NCBI GenBank assembly: GCA_029961045.1
Contig: JASBVN010000002.1
Span: 1 to 63,487 of the forward strand
Length of the DNA: 63,487 nt
Direction: 5' to 3'
Source: Alicyclobacillaceae bacterium
GTDB taxonomy: Bacteria > Bacillota > Bacilli > Kyrpidiales > Kyrpidiaceae
The notes under the pieces were generated by a model. The model did not search any database. It was not told the origin of the DNA and worked only from the letters and a program-made list of their open reading frames with translations. Below, one piece after another: positions 9,829 to 18,030 of this stretch. Position numbers and translations under genes: made by a program. The stretch's first letter is position 1, and each line of letters opens with the position of its first letter.

Positions 9829-11403
9829 ATGGCGGAAGAGAAGGGGATCCGCGACGGATCGCCCGCCGGCGGGGAGACCCGTCCGGCGGGCGCCGATACC
9901 CTGACGGTACAGGACCACAATACCCTGTTTTCGTCGGAAGATTACCAGAAAATGTTCGAAGACAAGAAGTATTTTGAAGACGCCACTCCCTGCGACCGCG
10001 TGCAGGAGGTTCTCGAGTGGACCCGGAGTTGGGAATACCGGGAGCTCAATCTTCAACGGACCGATTTTTTGATCAATCCGGCAAAGGCTTGTCAACCCCT
10101 TGGTGGAATCCTGGCGGCCATCGGCTTTCGCAATACTTTGCCGCTGGTTCACGGGTCCCAGGGATGCGTGGCTTATTTCCGGAGCCATTTTTCCAGGCAC
10201 TACAAGGAGCCGTTTCCGGCCGTCTCTTCCTCGATGACGGAAGATGCGGCGGTGTTCGGCGGAATGAACAATCTGCGGGAAGCGCTGCAAAACGCCATGG
10301 CGCTGTACCGGCCCGAGATGATCGCCATCTGCACCACGTGTATGGCGGAGGTGATCGGCGACGACTTGGGTTCCTTTATCACCGATTACCGGGAAGAAGG
10401 GTCGATCCCCGAGGATTTTCCGCTGCCCTGGGCCAACACGCCGAGTTTTGTCGGTTCGCACATCATCGGGTACGACAACATGATGCGGGCGATTCTGGCG
10501 GACCAGGCGAAGGGCAGGCGGGCGGAAGGAAATGAGAAGATCAACATCATCCCGGGGTTTGACACCTATACCGGGAATCTGCGGGAGATCAAGCGGCTTC
10601 TGGATCGGATGGGCGTTTCCTATACGCTTCTAGGCGATACGTCGGACGCTTTGGATGCGCCGGCCACGGGCGAGTACGTGATGTATCCGGGCGGGACGCC
10701 CCTCGAGGAGTTGCGCGGGGCGGCGAAAGCCAAGGCCACCGTCGCCCTGCAGCGGTACAGCACCAAGCGCACAATGCAATTGGCCGCCGACCGGTGGAAG
10801 CAGGAGGCGGTCGTCTGTGTGCCGATGGGCATTCGCGGGACGGACGAATTTTTGCAGACAATCAGCCGGTTGACCGGCAAGCCCATACCCGAGGAGATCC
10901 GGCAGGAACGGGGACGGGCGGTGGACGCCATGCTCGATTCCCACGCCTACACCCACGGCCGGCGGGTCGCCATGATCGGGGATCCGGACATCCTGCTCGG
11001 CGTTACGGCCTTCCTCTTGGAAGTCGGGGCCGAACCGGTTCACATCGTGTGTACCAACGGCGATGCGGAATTCAAAGAAGAAATGGAGCGCCTGTTGGCG
11101 ACGAGTCCCTACGGAGCGTCGGCCAAGGTGTGGGTGGGCTACGACATGTGGCACTTGCGGTCGCTGGTGTTCACCGAGCCGGTGGATCTGCTGATCGGCA
11201 ACTCGTATCTGAAACAACTGGCCTTGGAGGCCGATATCCCCCTGGTGCGCATCGGATTCCCGATTTTTGACCGGCATCACCTGCACCGGTATCCCATCAT
11301 CGGGTATCAAGGGGCGCTGAACATGCTCCAAATGATCGTCAACACGGTCCTGGATGAACTCGACCGCAAGGCGCCCGGCCACAGTGTGGACTTGATCCGC
11401 TGA
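9829..11403 (+). CDS. nifK: Nitrogenase molybdenum-iron protein beta chain NifK
   Basis: Beta subunit of the MoFe protein, sharing the P-cluster with NifD. Cluster cysteines: Cys88 (AKACQPLGG), Cys113 (HGSQGCVAYFRSH) and Cys171 (CTTCMAEVIGDDL). The N-terminal ~50 residues form the extra arm that wraps NifD in NifK proteins; its first 28 residues are unusually rich in Gly, Asp and Pro. 524 residues, the long NifK form. It is preceded by GGTGAAGGAGG. Confidence 0.98.
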   Translation: MAEEKGIRDGSPAGGETRPAGADTLTVQDHNTLFSSEDYQKMFEDKKYFEDATPCDRVQEVLEWTRSWEYRELNLQRTDFLINPAKACQPLGGILAAIGFRNTLPLVHGSQGCVAYFRSHFSRHYKEPFPAVSSSMTEDAAVFGGMNNLREALQNAMALYRPEMIAICTTCMAEVIGDDLGSFITDYREEGSIPEDFPLPWANTPSFVGSHIIGYDNMMRAILADQAKGRRAEGNEKINIIPGFDTYTGNLREIKRLLDRMGVSYTLLGDTSDALDAPATGEYVMYPGGTPLEELRGAAKAKATVALQRYSTKRTMQLAADRWKQEAVVCVPMGIRGTDEFLQTISRLTGKPIPEEIRQERGRAVDAMLDSHAYTHGRRVAMIGDPDILLGVTAFLLEVGAEPVHIVCTNGDAEFKEEMERLLATSPYGASAKVWVGYDMWHLRSLVFTEPVDLLIGNSYLKQLALEADIPLVRIGFPIFDRHHLHRYPIIGYQGALNMLQMIVNTVLDELDRKAPGHSVDLIR

Positions 11404-11437
11404 GGGGCTGTGGCCTTCCGACGGGAGGAGGATCCGG

Positions 11438-12841
11438 ATGAAACCTCTTCACGAGATTTTCGACCAACCGGCCTGCGAACACAACCGGGCGAAGGGAAAG
11501 AAGCGCAATGCCGGGTGTCCCAAGCCCGAACCGGGCAGCGCGATGGGAGGTTGTTCCTTTGACGGGGCCCAGATTACCCTGCTGCCGATCGCGGACGCCG
11601 TCCATTTGGTTCACGGTCCGGCCGCCTGTTTGGCCAACAGCTGGGAGTCCCGCGGAAGTTTGTCGTCAGGCCCCGATATGACGTGGAGGGGATTGATGAC
11701 GGATCTCTCCGAACAGGAGATCATTTTCGGCGGAGAGAAGCGGCTGGAGGCGGCCATTCGCGAGGCGGTTCGGCGGTTTTCGCCGCCGGCTGTCTTCGTG
11801 TACAGCACGTGCGTGACGGCTCTCATCGGCGAAGATCTCGAGGCCGTATGCCGCAAGGCCCAGCAGGATCTGGGCGTGCCGGTGATACCGGTGAACAGCC
11901 CGGGTTTCCTCGGAAGTAAGAATTTGGGCAACCGCATGGCCGGCGAGGCTTTGCTGGAATATGTGATCGGGACGAGGGAGCCGGAGGTCTCCACGGAATA
12001 CGACGTAAACCTCGTGGGCGAGTACAACATCGCCGGGGAACTCTGGCAGGTCAAGCCCCTGTTCGAGGAATTGGGCATCCGGATTCTCGCCTGCATCACC
12101 GGAGACGGCCGGTTTGCCGAGATCCAGACCGCACACCGCGCCAAGGCGACGATGGTGGTTTGCGGCCGGGCCTTGATCAATGTGGCCCACGGCCTCTTGG
12201 AGCGGTACGGGATTCCTTATTTTGAGGGGTCCTTTTACGGCATCCGGGAAACGGGTGCGGCGCTTCGGAATTTTGCAAAGATCCTGGGAGGGGTTCCCGG
12301 GGAAAGGGTGGAAGCGGTGATCCGGCGCGAAGAGGATGCCCTGAAGCGGGACCTGCAGCCTTATCTGGACGTCCTGAGGGGGAAGAAGGCGCTGCTGTAT
12401 ACGGGAGGAGTGAAATCCTGGGCTTTCATCTCCGCCCTCCAGGATCTCGGCATGGAGGTGGTGGCGACCTCCAGCCGGAAGAGCACGCTGGACGATGTAG
12501 CCAAGATGAAAGCTTTGCTCGGCGAGGGCGGGGTCATTATGGAAGAGGGCGGGCCCAAGCAGATTCTGGCGAAAATGAGAGAGTTGGGCGCGGATATTCT
12601 GCTTGCGGGAGGGCGGAACCAATATACGGCAGTCAAAGGACGGGTGCCCTTTATCGACGTGAACCAGGAGCGGCACCGGGCTTACGCCGGGTATGAGGGG
12701 ATGCGGGTCTTGGCCCGGGATCTCGCCCTTGAACTCGGAAACCCCGTATACCGCCAGATCCGGCAAGGGGATCGCCGGATCAAAGAACGGAGCACCCACA
12801 GGGGATTCCTCCGGGAGGAGTCGCCGGCATGCGGAGCGTAA
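11438..12841 (+). CDS. nifE: FeMo-co scaffold protein NifE
   Basis: NifE pairs with NifN as the scaffold on which NifB-co matures to FeMo-co. NifD paralogue with the NifE-type N-terminus rich in Cys (CEHNRAKGKKRNAGCPKP). The further cluster ligands are MGGCSFDGAQ, GPAACLANSW and YSTCVTALIGEDLE. About 467 residues, normal. GGGAGGAGG lies before the ATG. It overlaps nifN by 13 bases, consistent with coupled translation of the two scaffold subunits. Confidence 0.97.
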   Translation: MKPLHEIFDQPACEHNRAKGKKRNAGCPKPEPGSAMGGCSFDGAQITLLPIADAVHLVHGPAACLANSWESRGSLSSGPDMTWRGLMTDLSEQEIIFGGEKRLEAAIREAVRRFSPPAVFVYSTCVTALIGEDLEAVCRKAQQDLGVPVIPVNSPGFLGSKNLGNRMAGEALLEYVIGTREPEVSTEYDVNLVGEYNIAGELWQVKPLFEELGIRILACITGDGRFAEIQTAHRAKATMVVCGRALINVAHGLLERYGIPYFEGSFYGIRETGAALRNFAKILGGVPGERVEAVIRREEDALKRDLQPYLDVLRGKKALLYTGGVKSWAFISALQDLGMEVVATSSRKSTLDDVAKMKALLGEGGVIMEEGGPKQILAKMRELGADILLAGGRNQYTAVKGRVPFIDVNQERHRAYAGYEGMRVLARDLALELGNPVYRQIRQGDRRIKERSTHRGFLREESPACGA

Positions 12842-14175
12842 AGACCGCCGGGAAGGCGGAGAGAAAAGCGGTGTCCATCGACCCCGTGAAACTCAGCTCG
12901 CCCCTGGGGGCGGTCCTGGTGTTTCTCGGAATCGACCGGGCGGTTCCGGTCCTTCACGGTTCCCAGGGATGTGCAGCCTTTGCGAAAAATCTGCTGACCC
13001 GCCATTTTCGCGAACCGATTCCCCTGCAAACCACAGCCCTCACTCAGGAGACGGTGATCATGGGAGCGGGGGAGGCGGTGGAGCAGGCACTGGACAACAT
13101 CGTCCGGAAACAAAGCCCGTCTCTGATCGGTATGATTACGACGGCGCTTACGGAAACATCCGGGGACGACATCGACGGGACGGTGCGCCAGTATCTGCGG
13201 GAGCGTCCGTTCCAAACGCCGGTGGTGGTGGTTCACGCTCCGGATTTTGTCGGAGGATTGAGCACGGGCTTCGCTTCGGCCGCGGAAGCGGTGATCGATG
13301 CCTGTATCCCGCCCCGGAAGGACGCCCAGCCTTTGAATGCCGGACAGGTCAACCTCGTGTTCGGCCCGGCGTATGGACCGGGCGATGTGGAGGAAGTCAA
13401 ACGAATGGTGTCGGCGATGGGTCTGGTCCCCCTTGCGCTTCCCGATTTCTCCACGTCTTTGGACGGACACCTCGGGGACGGGTTTCTCGACGTGACCGAC
13501 GGCGGGATTGCGCCGGCGGACCTGGCGAGGATGAGCCGGTCGGCGTACACGTTTTCTTTTGGCGCGTCCGTCCGGAAAGCGGGGGAAAAATTGGCGGCCC
13601 GGGCGCGAGGGCGTCATGTGCATGTCGGGCATTTGAACGACCTCGAAGCGGTGGACCGTTTCGTGGACATCTTGGCGGATATTCGGGGTGGGCCGGTCCC
13701 GGAAAAGTTGTTGGCGGATCGCCGCCGGCTGATGGACCGCATGCTCGATATTCACTCGCTGTTTTCGGGCGTCCGGGTGGTGCTGGCGGGAGAGCCGGAC
13801 TGGTTGTATATGATCCGGGCGGCCTTTGAGGGGATGGGGGCGTCCGTGGCGGCCGCGGTAGCTGGGGATGATCCGAGTTCCTTCGGATATGACGAAAAAT
13901 GGATGATCGGGGATTTCGACGACCTGGAACGGTGGGTGACCGGCTCGGGGGGCGGGGCGGTGGATTTGTGGATCAGCAACTCCCACGGGGCGAGGAGCGC
14001 CCGGAGGGCGGGGGTCCCGTTTATGTCGGCGGGAATTCCGGTGTGGGATCGCATCGGCGCCCCCAATGAAGCCTCGGTGGGATATCGCGGCCTGTGGGAA
14101 TGGCTGGCCAGAGTGGGGAGCCGGCTGATGGAAACCGGAGCGCGGCATCACGCGGGAGGCGACATCCTGTTGTAA
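12829..14175 (+). CDS. nifN: FeMo-co scaffold protein NifN
   Basis: Partner of NifE. SIDPVKLSSPLGAVLVFLG, then HGSQGCAAFAKNLLTRHF and PIPLQTTALTQE, match the NifN consensus, as does TTALTETSGDDID. Only one of the NifK-type cluster cysteines (GSQGC) is kept, as is usual for NifN. 448 residues. The ATG has GGGAGGAG at 8 nt, inside the end of nifE. The last ~35 residues end in a short extension with two histidines (ARHHAGG). Confidence 0.95.
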   Translation: MRSVKTAGKAERKAVSIDPVKLSSPLGAVLVFLGIDRAVPVLHGSQGCAAFAKNLLTRHFREPIPLQTTALTQETVIMGAGEAVEQALDNIVRKQSPSLIGMITTALTETSGDDIDGTVRQYLRERPFQTPVVVVHAPDFVGGLSTGFASAAEAVIDACIPPRKDAQPLNAGQVNLVFGPAYGPGDVEEVKRMVSAMGLVPLALPDFSTSLDGHLGDGFLDVTDGGIAPADLARMSRSAYTFSFGASVRKAGEKLAARARGRHVHVGHLNDLEAVDRFVDILADIRGGPVPEKLLADRRRLMDRMLDIHSLFSGVRVVLAGEPDWLYMIRAAFEGMGASVAAAVAGDDPSSFGYDEKWMIGDFDDLERWVTGSGGGAVDLWISNSHGARSARRAGVPFMSAGIPVWDRIGAPNEASVGYRGLWEWLARVGSRLMETGARHHAGGDILL

Positions 14176-14190
14176 AAGGAGGTAGCGCCG

Positions 14191-14571
14191 GTGAAAGTGG
14201 CCTTCGCGACCGAGGACGGGGTGACCGTCGACAGTCATTTCGGTCATGCCCATTCCTTCGATATTTATGAAGTGAATCGGGAAGGCGTGAGGTTTGTGGA
14301 GCGGAGGGTGATTGAGGGGGACGGTGAGGAAGTCGAGCGGATTGACAGCCGGATCAATGCCATCCGCGACTGCGCGATTTTGTATGTGAACGCCATCGGA
14401 GCGGCCGCCGCCGCGAGGGTGACGCGCGCCCGCATTCATCCGGTGAAGGTTCGGGAGGGGGAACCCCTGCAGTCGATCCTCGAGGAGATGCAGCGGGTTC
14501 TCGCCCACAATCCCCCGCCGTGGATGAGGAAAATGTTGCTGAAGGAGTCCGGGACGGGAGGTTCTTTTTAA
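14191..14571 (+). CDS. nifX: Nitrogenase cofactor carrier NifX
   Basis: Small protein that binds NifB-co/VK-cluster and passes intermediates between NifB and NifEN. VKVAFATEDG followed by VDSHFGHAHSFDIYEV is the diagnostic N-terminus of the NifX/NafY family and resembles the C-terminal domain of the NifB above. 126 residues. The GTG is preceded by AAAGGAGG. The order nifN-nifX-DUF269 is conserved in many nif clusters. Confidence 0.94.
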   Translation: MKVAFATEDGVTVDSHFGHAHSFDIYEVNREGVRFVERRVIEGDGEEVERIDSRINAIRDCAILYVNAIGAAAAARVTRARIHPVKVREGEPLQSILEEMQRVLAHNPPPWMRKMLLKESGTGGSF

Positions 14572-14607
14572 GATCGGGTTTTGAATTCAGTGGAAGGAGG
14601 ACGGGGA

Positions 14608-15081
14608 ATGGCCGGTGGCGGAACAGAAAACCAATCCCCCTTTGTCATGGAGCTGGCGAGACTGGTTCGGGCGCGGGATACCTACGGGATCTTGGACGGC
14701 AAGCCCGATGCCGAGGTGTTGAAAGACTATTTGCGCAAGGAGGGAAAAAGGGATTTTGCAGCCGAATTGGGAGCCGTAGTGACGGACGAAATCCGGGAGC
14801 GGGTACACCTCTTTTATGAGGCGGTGGCCAGCCGCTTGGAACGGTTGACCGACGGCGCTCTGGTGATCCATGTGGCGATGGAGTTGGATCCCGAAGGGTT
14901 CGGCCAAGTGGTCCTGTACAGCGATTGGTTCGTGGTGTGGAGCGAAGGGCTTCGGGACGTCCAGCGGAGGTTCTTATTCGACAGTCTCGATAAATTGGGG
15001 ACCCTCGGCGAATCCATTGTGAGGGAAGGGTTGGCGAGATGGGAGAAATGCTCGAAGATCGTTCATCTGTTGGAATCCTGA
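14608..15081 (+). CDS. NifX-associated nitrogen fixation protein (DUF269)
   Basis: 157 residues in the DUF269 family found next to nifX in many diazotrophs. Recognisable blocks are SPFVMELARLVRARDTYGI near the N-terminus, ERVHLFYEAVASRLERLTD in the middle, and DPEGFGQVVLYSDWFVVWS followed by LRDVQRRFLFDSLDKL. The biochemical role is not established; a function in cofactor assembly is inferred from constant linkage. The ATG is taken from GGAGGACGGGGA just upstream. Its 3' end overlaps the hesA start. Confidence 0.9.
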   Translation: MAGGGTENQSPFVMELARLVRARDTYGILDGKPDAEVLKDYLRKEGKRDFAAELGAVVTDEIRERVHLFYEAVASRLERLTDGALVIHVAMELDPEGFGQVVLYSDWFVVWSEGLRDVQRRFLFDSLDKLGTLGESIVREGLARWEKCSKIVHLLES

Positions 15082-15833
15082 CGTCCCCGATGTTGCGTTA
15101 CGCAAGGCAATTGTCCATGCTCGGCGAAGAGGGACAAAGACGGCTGAGGGAGGCCACCGTGCTGGTGGCGGGCGTCGGAGGGCTGGGAGGGGCTTGCGCC
15201 CTCTACCTGGCCGCGGCGGGGGTGCGGAATCTGGTTTTGCTGCACGACGGCGTGGTGGAGTTGCCCGATTTGAACCGGCAGACCTTGATGAGCTTGGAGG
15301 GCCTCGGCCGTCCCCGAGTGGAAGAAGCGGAAAAGACGCTGTTGCGGTTCGACCCGGAGTTGTGCATTCATACGTTACAAGGCAAGGTCGGGGAAGTGGA
15401 CCTCGATCCGTGGCTCGGTCAGGTGGACTTGGTGGTGGACGCCCGCTACGACATGGAAGAACGCTTTTTGTTGAACCGGCTCTGTGTCAAATACGGCTTG
15501 CCGGTGATTGAAGCGTCCATGTATGGATGGGAGATATTCCTCTTTTTAGTTATTCCTAGGATGGGACCCTGTTTGCATTGTCTCTATCCCCAAAGTGCCG
15601 CCCAAACTTGGCAACCGCGCGGTTTCCCTGTGTTGGGGGCCGTGGCCGGGGCCGCAGGCGCCATGGCCGCAGCCGAGGCGGTGAAGTGGATTGTGAAAAA
15701 GCGCATCGTCGGCGGAAAAGGACTTCGCATGGGGACCCTGTTTACCTTTAACCTCCTGTATATGGATGCCCAGTTTACCCGGATCGTGCGCAACCCCGAC
15801 TGCCCGATCTGCGGAGATCGCGTTCGGTATTGA
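15039..15833 (+). CDS. hesA: HesA/MoeB/ThiF-family protein
   Basis: E1-like adenylating fold, a regular member of Bacillales nif operons (nifX-hesA), thought to help molybdenum or sulfur handling for the cofactor. Rossmann motif VLVAGVGGLGGACALYLAAAGV, then the Arg finger region DLNRQTLM. It has a C-terminal zinc site: CLHCLYP (Cys-x2-Cys) and CPICGD (Cys-x2-Cys). About 264 residues. It overlaps DUF269 by 43 bases from the ATG used here. A later ATG (15090) right after the DUF269 stop would give the more usual start MLRYARQLSMLGEEGQ. Confidence 0.88.
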   Translation: MGEMLEDRSSVGILTSPMLRYARQLSMLGEEGQRRLREATVLVAGVGGLGGACALYLAAAGVRNLVLLHDGVVELPDLNRQTLMSLEGLGRPRVEEAEKTLLRFDPELCIHTLQGKVGEVDLDPWLGQVDLVVDARYDMEERFLLNRLCVKYGLPVIEASMYGWEIFLFLVIPRMGPCLHCLYPQSAAQTWQPRGFPVLGAVAGAAGAMAAAEAVKWIVKKRIVGGKGLRMGTLFTFNLLYMDAQFTRIVRNPDCPICGDRVRY

Positions 15834-15852
15834 GAAAAAGGGGGGACTCCGC

Positions 15853-16203
15853 GTGACCGAGGAAGCGGATTTTCTGCGGTTGACGGACGCCGAAGATTAT
15901 TTTCACTTTTTCCGGCTTCCCTACGATCCGTCGGTGCTCGGGGCCAAACGGCTTCACATTCTCCGCCGGTACGGCGAACTGCTCGCGGAGATCGACGAAA
16001 AGTTCGGATCTCGGCCTTGGCCGGAACGGCGGATCCTCTACCGCGACGCCCTCTCCCGGGCCTATGAGGAGTTGGCGGGGCGGACGCCGCAGGAGGCGGC
16101 CTTGTTTTCCGTCTTTCGCGCCCGCGAAAGCAAGGGTTCGGGGTGCGGCGGGTGCATCGCTTCTTGCGCGGTACCGGTGGATGGTTGCCGGATGAAAGGG
16201 TGA
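15853..16203 (+). CDS. nifW: Nitrogenase-stabilizing/protective protein NifW
   Basis: About 116 residues. LTDAEDYFHFFRLPYDPSVLG followed by KRLHILRRYGELLAEID, YRDALSRAYEEL and AALFSVFR match the NifW family, which protects or helps mature MoFe protein in proteobacteria and cyanobacteria. The GTG start follows AAAGGGGG at about 8 nt; longer readings upstream run inside hesA. The C-terminal tail has four extra cysteines (GCGGCIASCAVPVDGC), which I do not recall from NifW and which could bind a metal. It overlaps nifZ by the 4-nt GTGA. Confidence 0.87.
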   Translation: MTEEADFLRLTDAEDYFHFFRLPYDPSVLGAKRLHILRRYGELLAEIDEKFGSRPWPERRILYRDALSRAYEELAGRTPQEAALFSVFRARESKGSGCGGCIASCAVPVDGCRMKG

Positions 16204-16514
16204 GGACCGTGGCGTTCCAACTTGAGGACGTGGTGGAATGCGTCAAAGAGATCCGAAACGACGGGACGTATCCCAATCAGCCGGTTGGAGCCGTTCTCGT
16301 GCGGTGCGGGGAGCGGGGGGTCGTCGTCGACCGCGGCTGGTTTTTGCAGGACAGACTCGTGTACGCCGTGTACTTTTTGGAATCGGGGCGGACGGTCGGG
16401 TGTTTGGAGTCAGAACTAAAGAAAGTCGATCAGGGTGCCGGCTCCTCGCGGAATGGAGGCCCGGATGCCGGAGGAGGGGGCGTGCATTCCGGGAATCGAG
16501 AGGAGACCGCATGA
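16200..16514 (+). CDS. nifZ: Nitrogenase maturation protein NifZ
   Basis: About 104 residues. The core VKEIRNDGTYPNQPVG, VVDRGWFLQDRLVYAVYFLE and VGCLESEL is the NifZ domain, needed for formation of the second P-cluster in Azotobacter. The GTG overlaps the nifW stop, indicating translational coupling; a second GTG at 16209 is possible. The last ~30 residues are Gly/Ser-rich and not conserved in type. Last gene of the nif run. Confidence 0.87.
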   Translation: MRTVAFQLEDVVECVKEIRNDGTYPNQPVGAVLVRCGERGVVVDRGWFLQDRLVYAVYFLESGRTVGCLESELKKVDQGAGSSRNGGPDAGGGGVHSGNREETA

Positions 16515-16552
16515 GGTGTCAGGTATCCGGATCGGGGCAAAAGGACGGAGTG

Positions 16553-16576
16553 GAGGTGGCCCGGACAGGCCACCTC
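16553..16576 (+). terminator. Hairpin ending the nif cluster
   Basis: Nine-base perfect stem GAGGTGGCC / GGCCACCTC with a 6-nt loop, 38 nt after the nifZ stop. The T-tract is poor (CTCTGTTTATTGG), so it may be a weak or RNA-stabilising terminator. Confidence 0.6.
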
Positions 16577-16923
16577 TCACCTCTGTTTATTGGTTTATTG
16601 GTTGGATTCGGCGGTGGAAAGGGCGGGGAACCCGGCATCGCGATTTAGCTTCCACGGGCGCTGTCCGCCAAGGCTCTGCATGTGTGTACGTACAACGCCT
16701 GTCCTCCGACTGTAGACTGGGGTGAGAGAATCTGCTTAGCCTCCTGCCTTTCTCCGCATAGTCCTTCACGATTTTCAGAAGTTCTCTTCGGCTTGCCATC
16801 CAGGGCTCCCACGGAAGCCAGCACGAATTTGTATTCGCCACAAGTTCGCCGTGCAAACGAACAACCCCGTTGGTAATGTGCTGAAGGAAATTGCAGAACA
16901 AGGGAGATGAAAATACAAAAAGA
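16577..16923. other. Gene-free stretch between nif cluster and AT-rich island
   Basis: About 350 nt without a supportable gene. Short open frames on both strands lack ribosome sites and recognisable motifs. It marks the change from GC-rich nif DNA to the AT-rich island and may hold a decayed remnant, but I recognise none. Confidence 0.5.
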
Positions 16924-16968
16924 TTGACAAATCACTTTATCTAGACTATAGTTTTACTAGCATGCTAG
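16924..16968 (+). promoter_or_regulatory. Sigma-A promoter with 12-bp palindromic operator
   Basis: TTGACA (16924-16929), 17-bp spacer, TATAGT (16947-16952). Immediately downstream, across the expected transcription start, lies the perfect palindrome CTAGCATGCTAG (16957-16968), continuing as CATGC. This is a typical repressor position; the GntR regulator at the far end of the island is the obvious candidate. Confidence 0.75.
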
Positions 16969-16997
16969 CATGCCATTTTGTTATTGGAGGGATCGCC

Positions 16998-17972
16998 ATG
17001 GGGATAACGTTCACCGCCCAGTATGTTCGTGGTATCTACAATATTATTCCAACTCCCGCTACTCCTAATGCCCATCATTTTGATGTAGACGATACCGTAA
17101 ACTATGAAGCAACGCATAAGCTTGTGAATATGTTAATCGATGAAGGCGTAGATGCAATTCTTACTAATGGAACTTTTGGCGAGGGAGCTACTCTAACAGA
17201 AAAGGAACACATCAATTTTGTAGCTAAAGTGATCGAAACTGCCAGAGGTAGAGTGCCTGTGTTTGCCGGTGCCACAACCTTAAATACTCGAGATACTATA
17301 CGTCGCGGGAAGATCTTTATGGAGATGGGAGCCACAGGTTTGTTTCTTGGCAGACCCATGTGGTGTGAATGTGATGATGATACAATTGTAGGGTTCTACA
17401 GTGATGTCGCAATGGCACTTCCTGATGCACCTTTCATCATTTACGATAATCCCGAGGCATTTAAAGGGAAACTTTCGCCACAGGTTTATCGCAGACTGGC
17501 TGATATACCCAATATTATAGCTTCTAAGTATATTGCTATAGGGTCACAGTATCTGAATGATGTGGAAGCGTGCGGCGATCGTATTCGACTGTTACCTTTA
17601 GACGCAGACTGGTATTATGCCAGGAAATGGGCAGGAGAAAAAGCCTCGGCCTGCTGGACCGGCAGCGGGAACTGCGGGATGGCTATTCTTCGGGCCTTAA
17701 AAAAAGCTATCGAATCCGGTGATGATGAATATGCTCTTGAAATTACGAGAGATATACGATACACCTATCAAACGCTTTTTCCTCGCGGAAGTTTCAAACT
17801 CTTTTCTCTATACAACATCCCATTGGAGAAGGCGAGATTTGATGCTGCTGGGCTAGTAGAAGCCGGCCCCGCAAGACCGCCTTATTGTCATGTTCCTAAA
17901 GATTACTTAGAAGGAGCTAGGGAGGCCGGCCGTAGATGGGCAGAGGTCAATAAAAAGTACATTACTCAATAG
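16998..17972 (+). CDS. DHDPS-family hydratase-aldolase, NahE/PhdJ-like
   Basis: Class I aldolase of the dihydrodipicolinate synthase superfamily. The details match trans-o-hydroxybenzylidenepyruvate hydratase-aldolases: IPTPATPNA near the start, TNGTFGEGATLTEKEH, NTRDTIRR, FIIYDNPEAFK, the Schiff-base lysine in IIASKYIAIG, and LFPRGSFKLFSLYNIPLEKAR. 324 residues. The ATG has GGAGG at 7-8 nt. It is followed by a BenE-type symporter, so uptake and cleavage of an aromatic or other pyruvate-yielding acid is likely; the true substrate is unknown. Codons are clearly AT-richer than in the nif genes, suggesting transfer. Confidence 0.82.
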   Translation: MGITFTAQYVRGIYNIIPTPATPNAHHFDVDDTVNYEATHKLVNMLIDEGVDAILTNGTFGEGATLTEKEHINFVAKVIETARGRVPVFAGATTLNTRDTIRRGKIFMEMGATGLFLGRPMWCECDDDTIVGFYSDVAMALPDAPFIIYDNPEAFKGKLSPQVYRRLADIPNIIASKYIAIGSQYLNDVEACGDRIRLLPLDADWYYARKWAGEKASACWTGSGNCGMAILRALKKAIESGDDEYALEITRDIRYTYQTLFPRGSFKLFSLYNIPLEKARFDAAGLVEAGPARPPYCHVPKDYLEGAREAGRRWAEVNKKYITQ

Positions 17973-18030
17973 ACTTTGTGTTTTTATTGAAATTTCTTTG
18001 ATCTAATGTTTAAAAAGAAAGGAGAATACC

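Noticed and set aside
8374-11403. Alternative (V- or Fe-only) nitrogenase
   Set aside because: No delta-subunit gene between the D and K genes; full NifE/NifN set and MoFe-type ligands present.
12682-14508. Long open frame (~608 codons) antisense to nifN/nifX
   Set aside because: Same artefact of codon bias; Arg/Pro/His-rich nonsense protein.
16645-16935. Possible small protein or transposon remnant between nifZ and the aldolase
   Set aside because: No ribosome site, no recognisable motif on either strand; kept only as a gene-free stretch.
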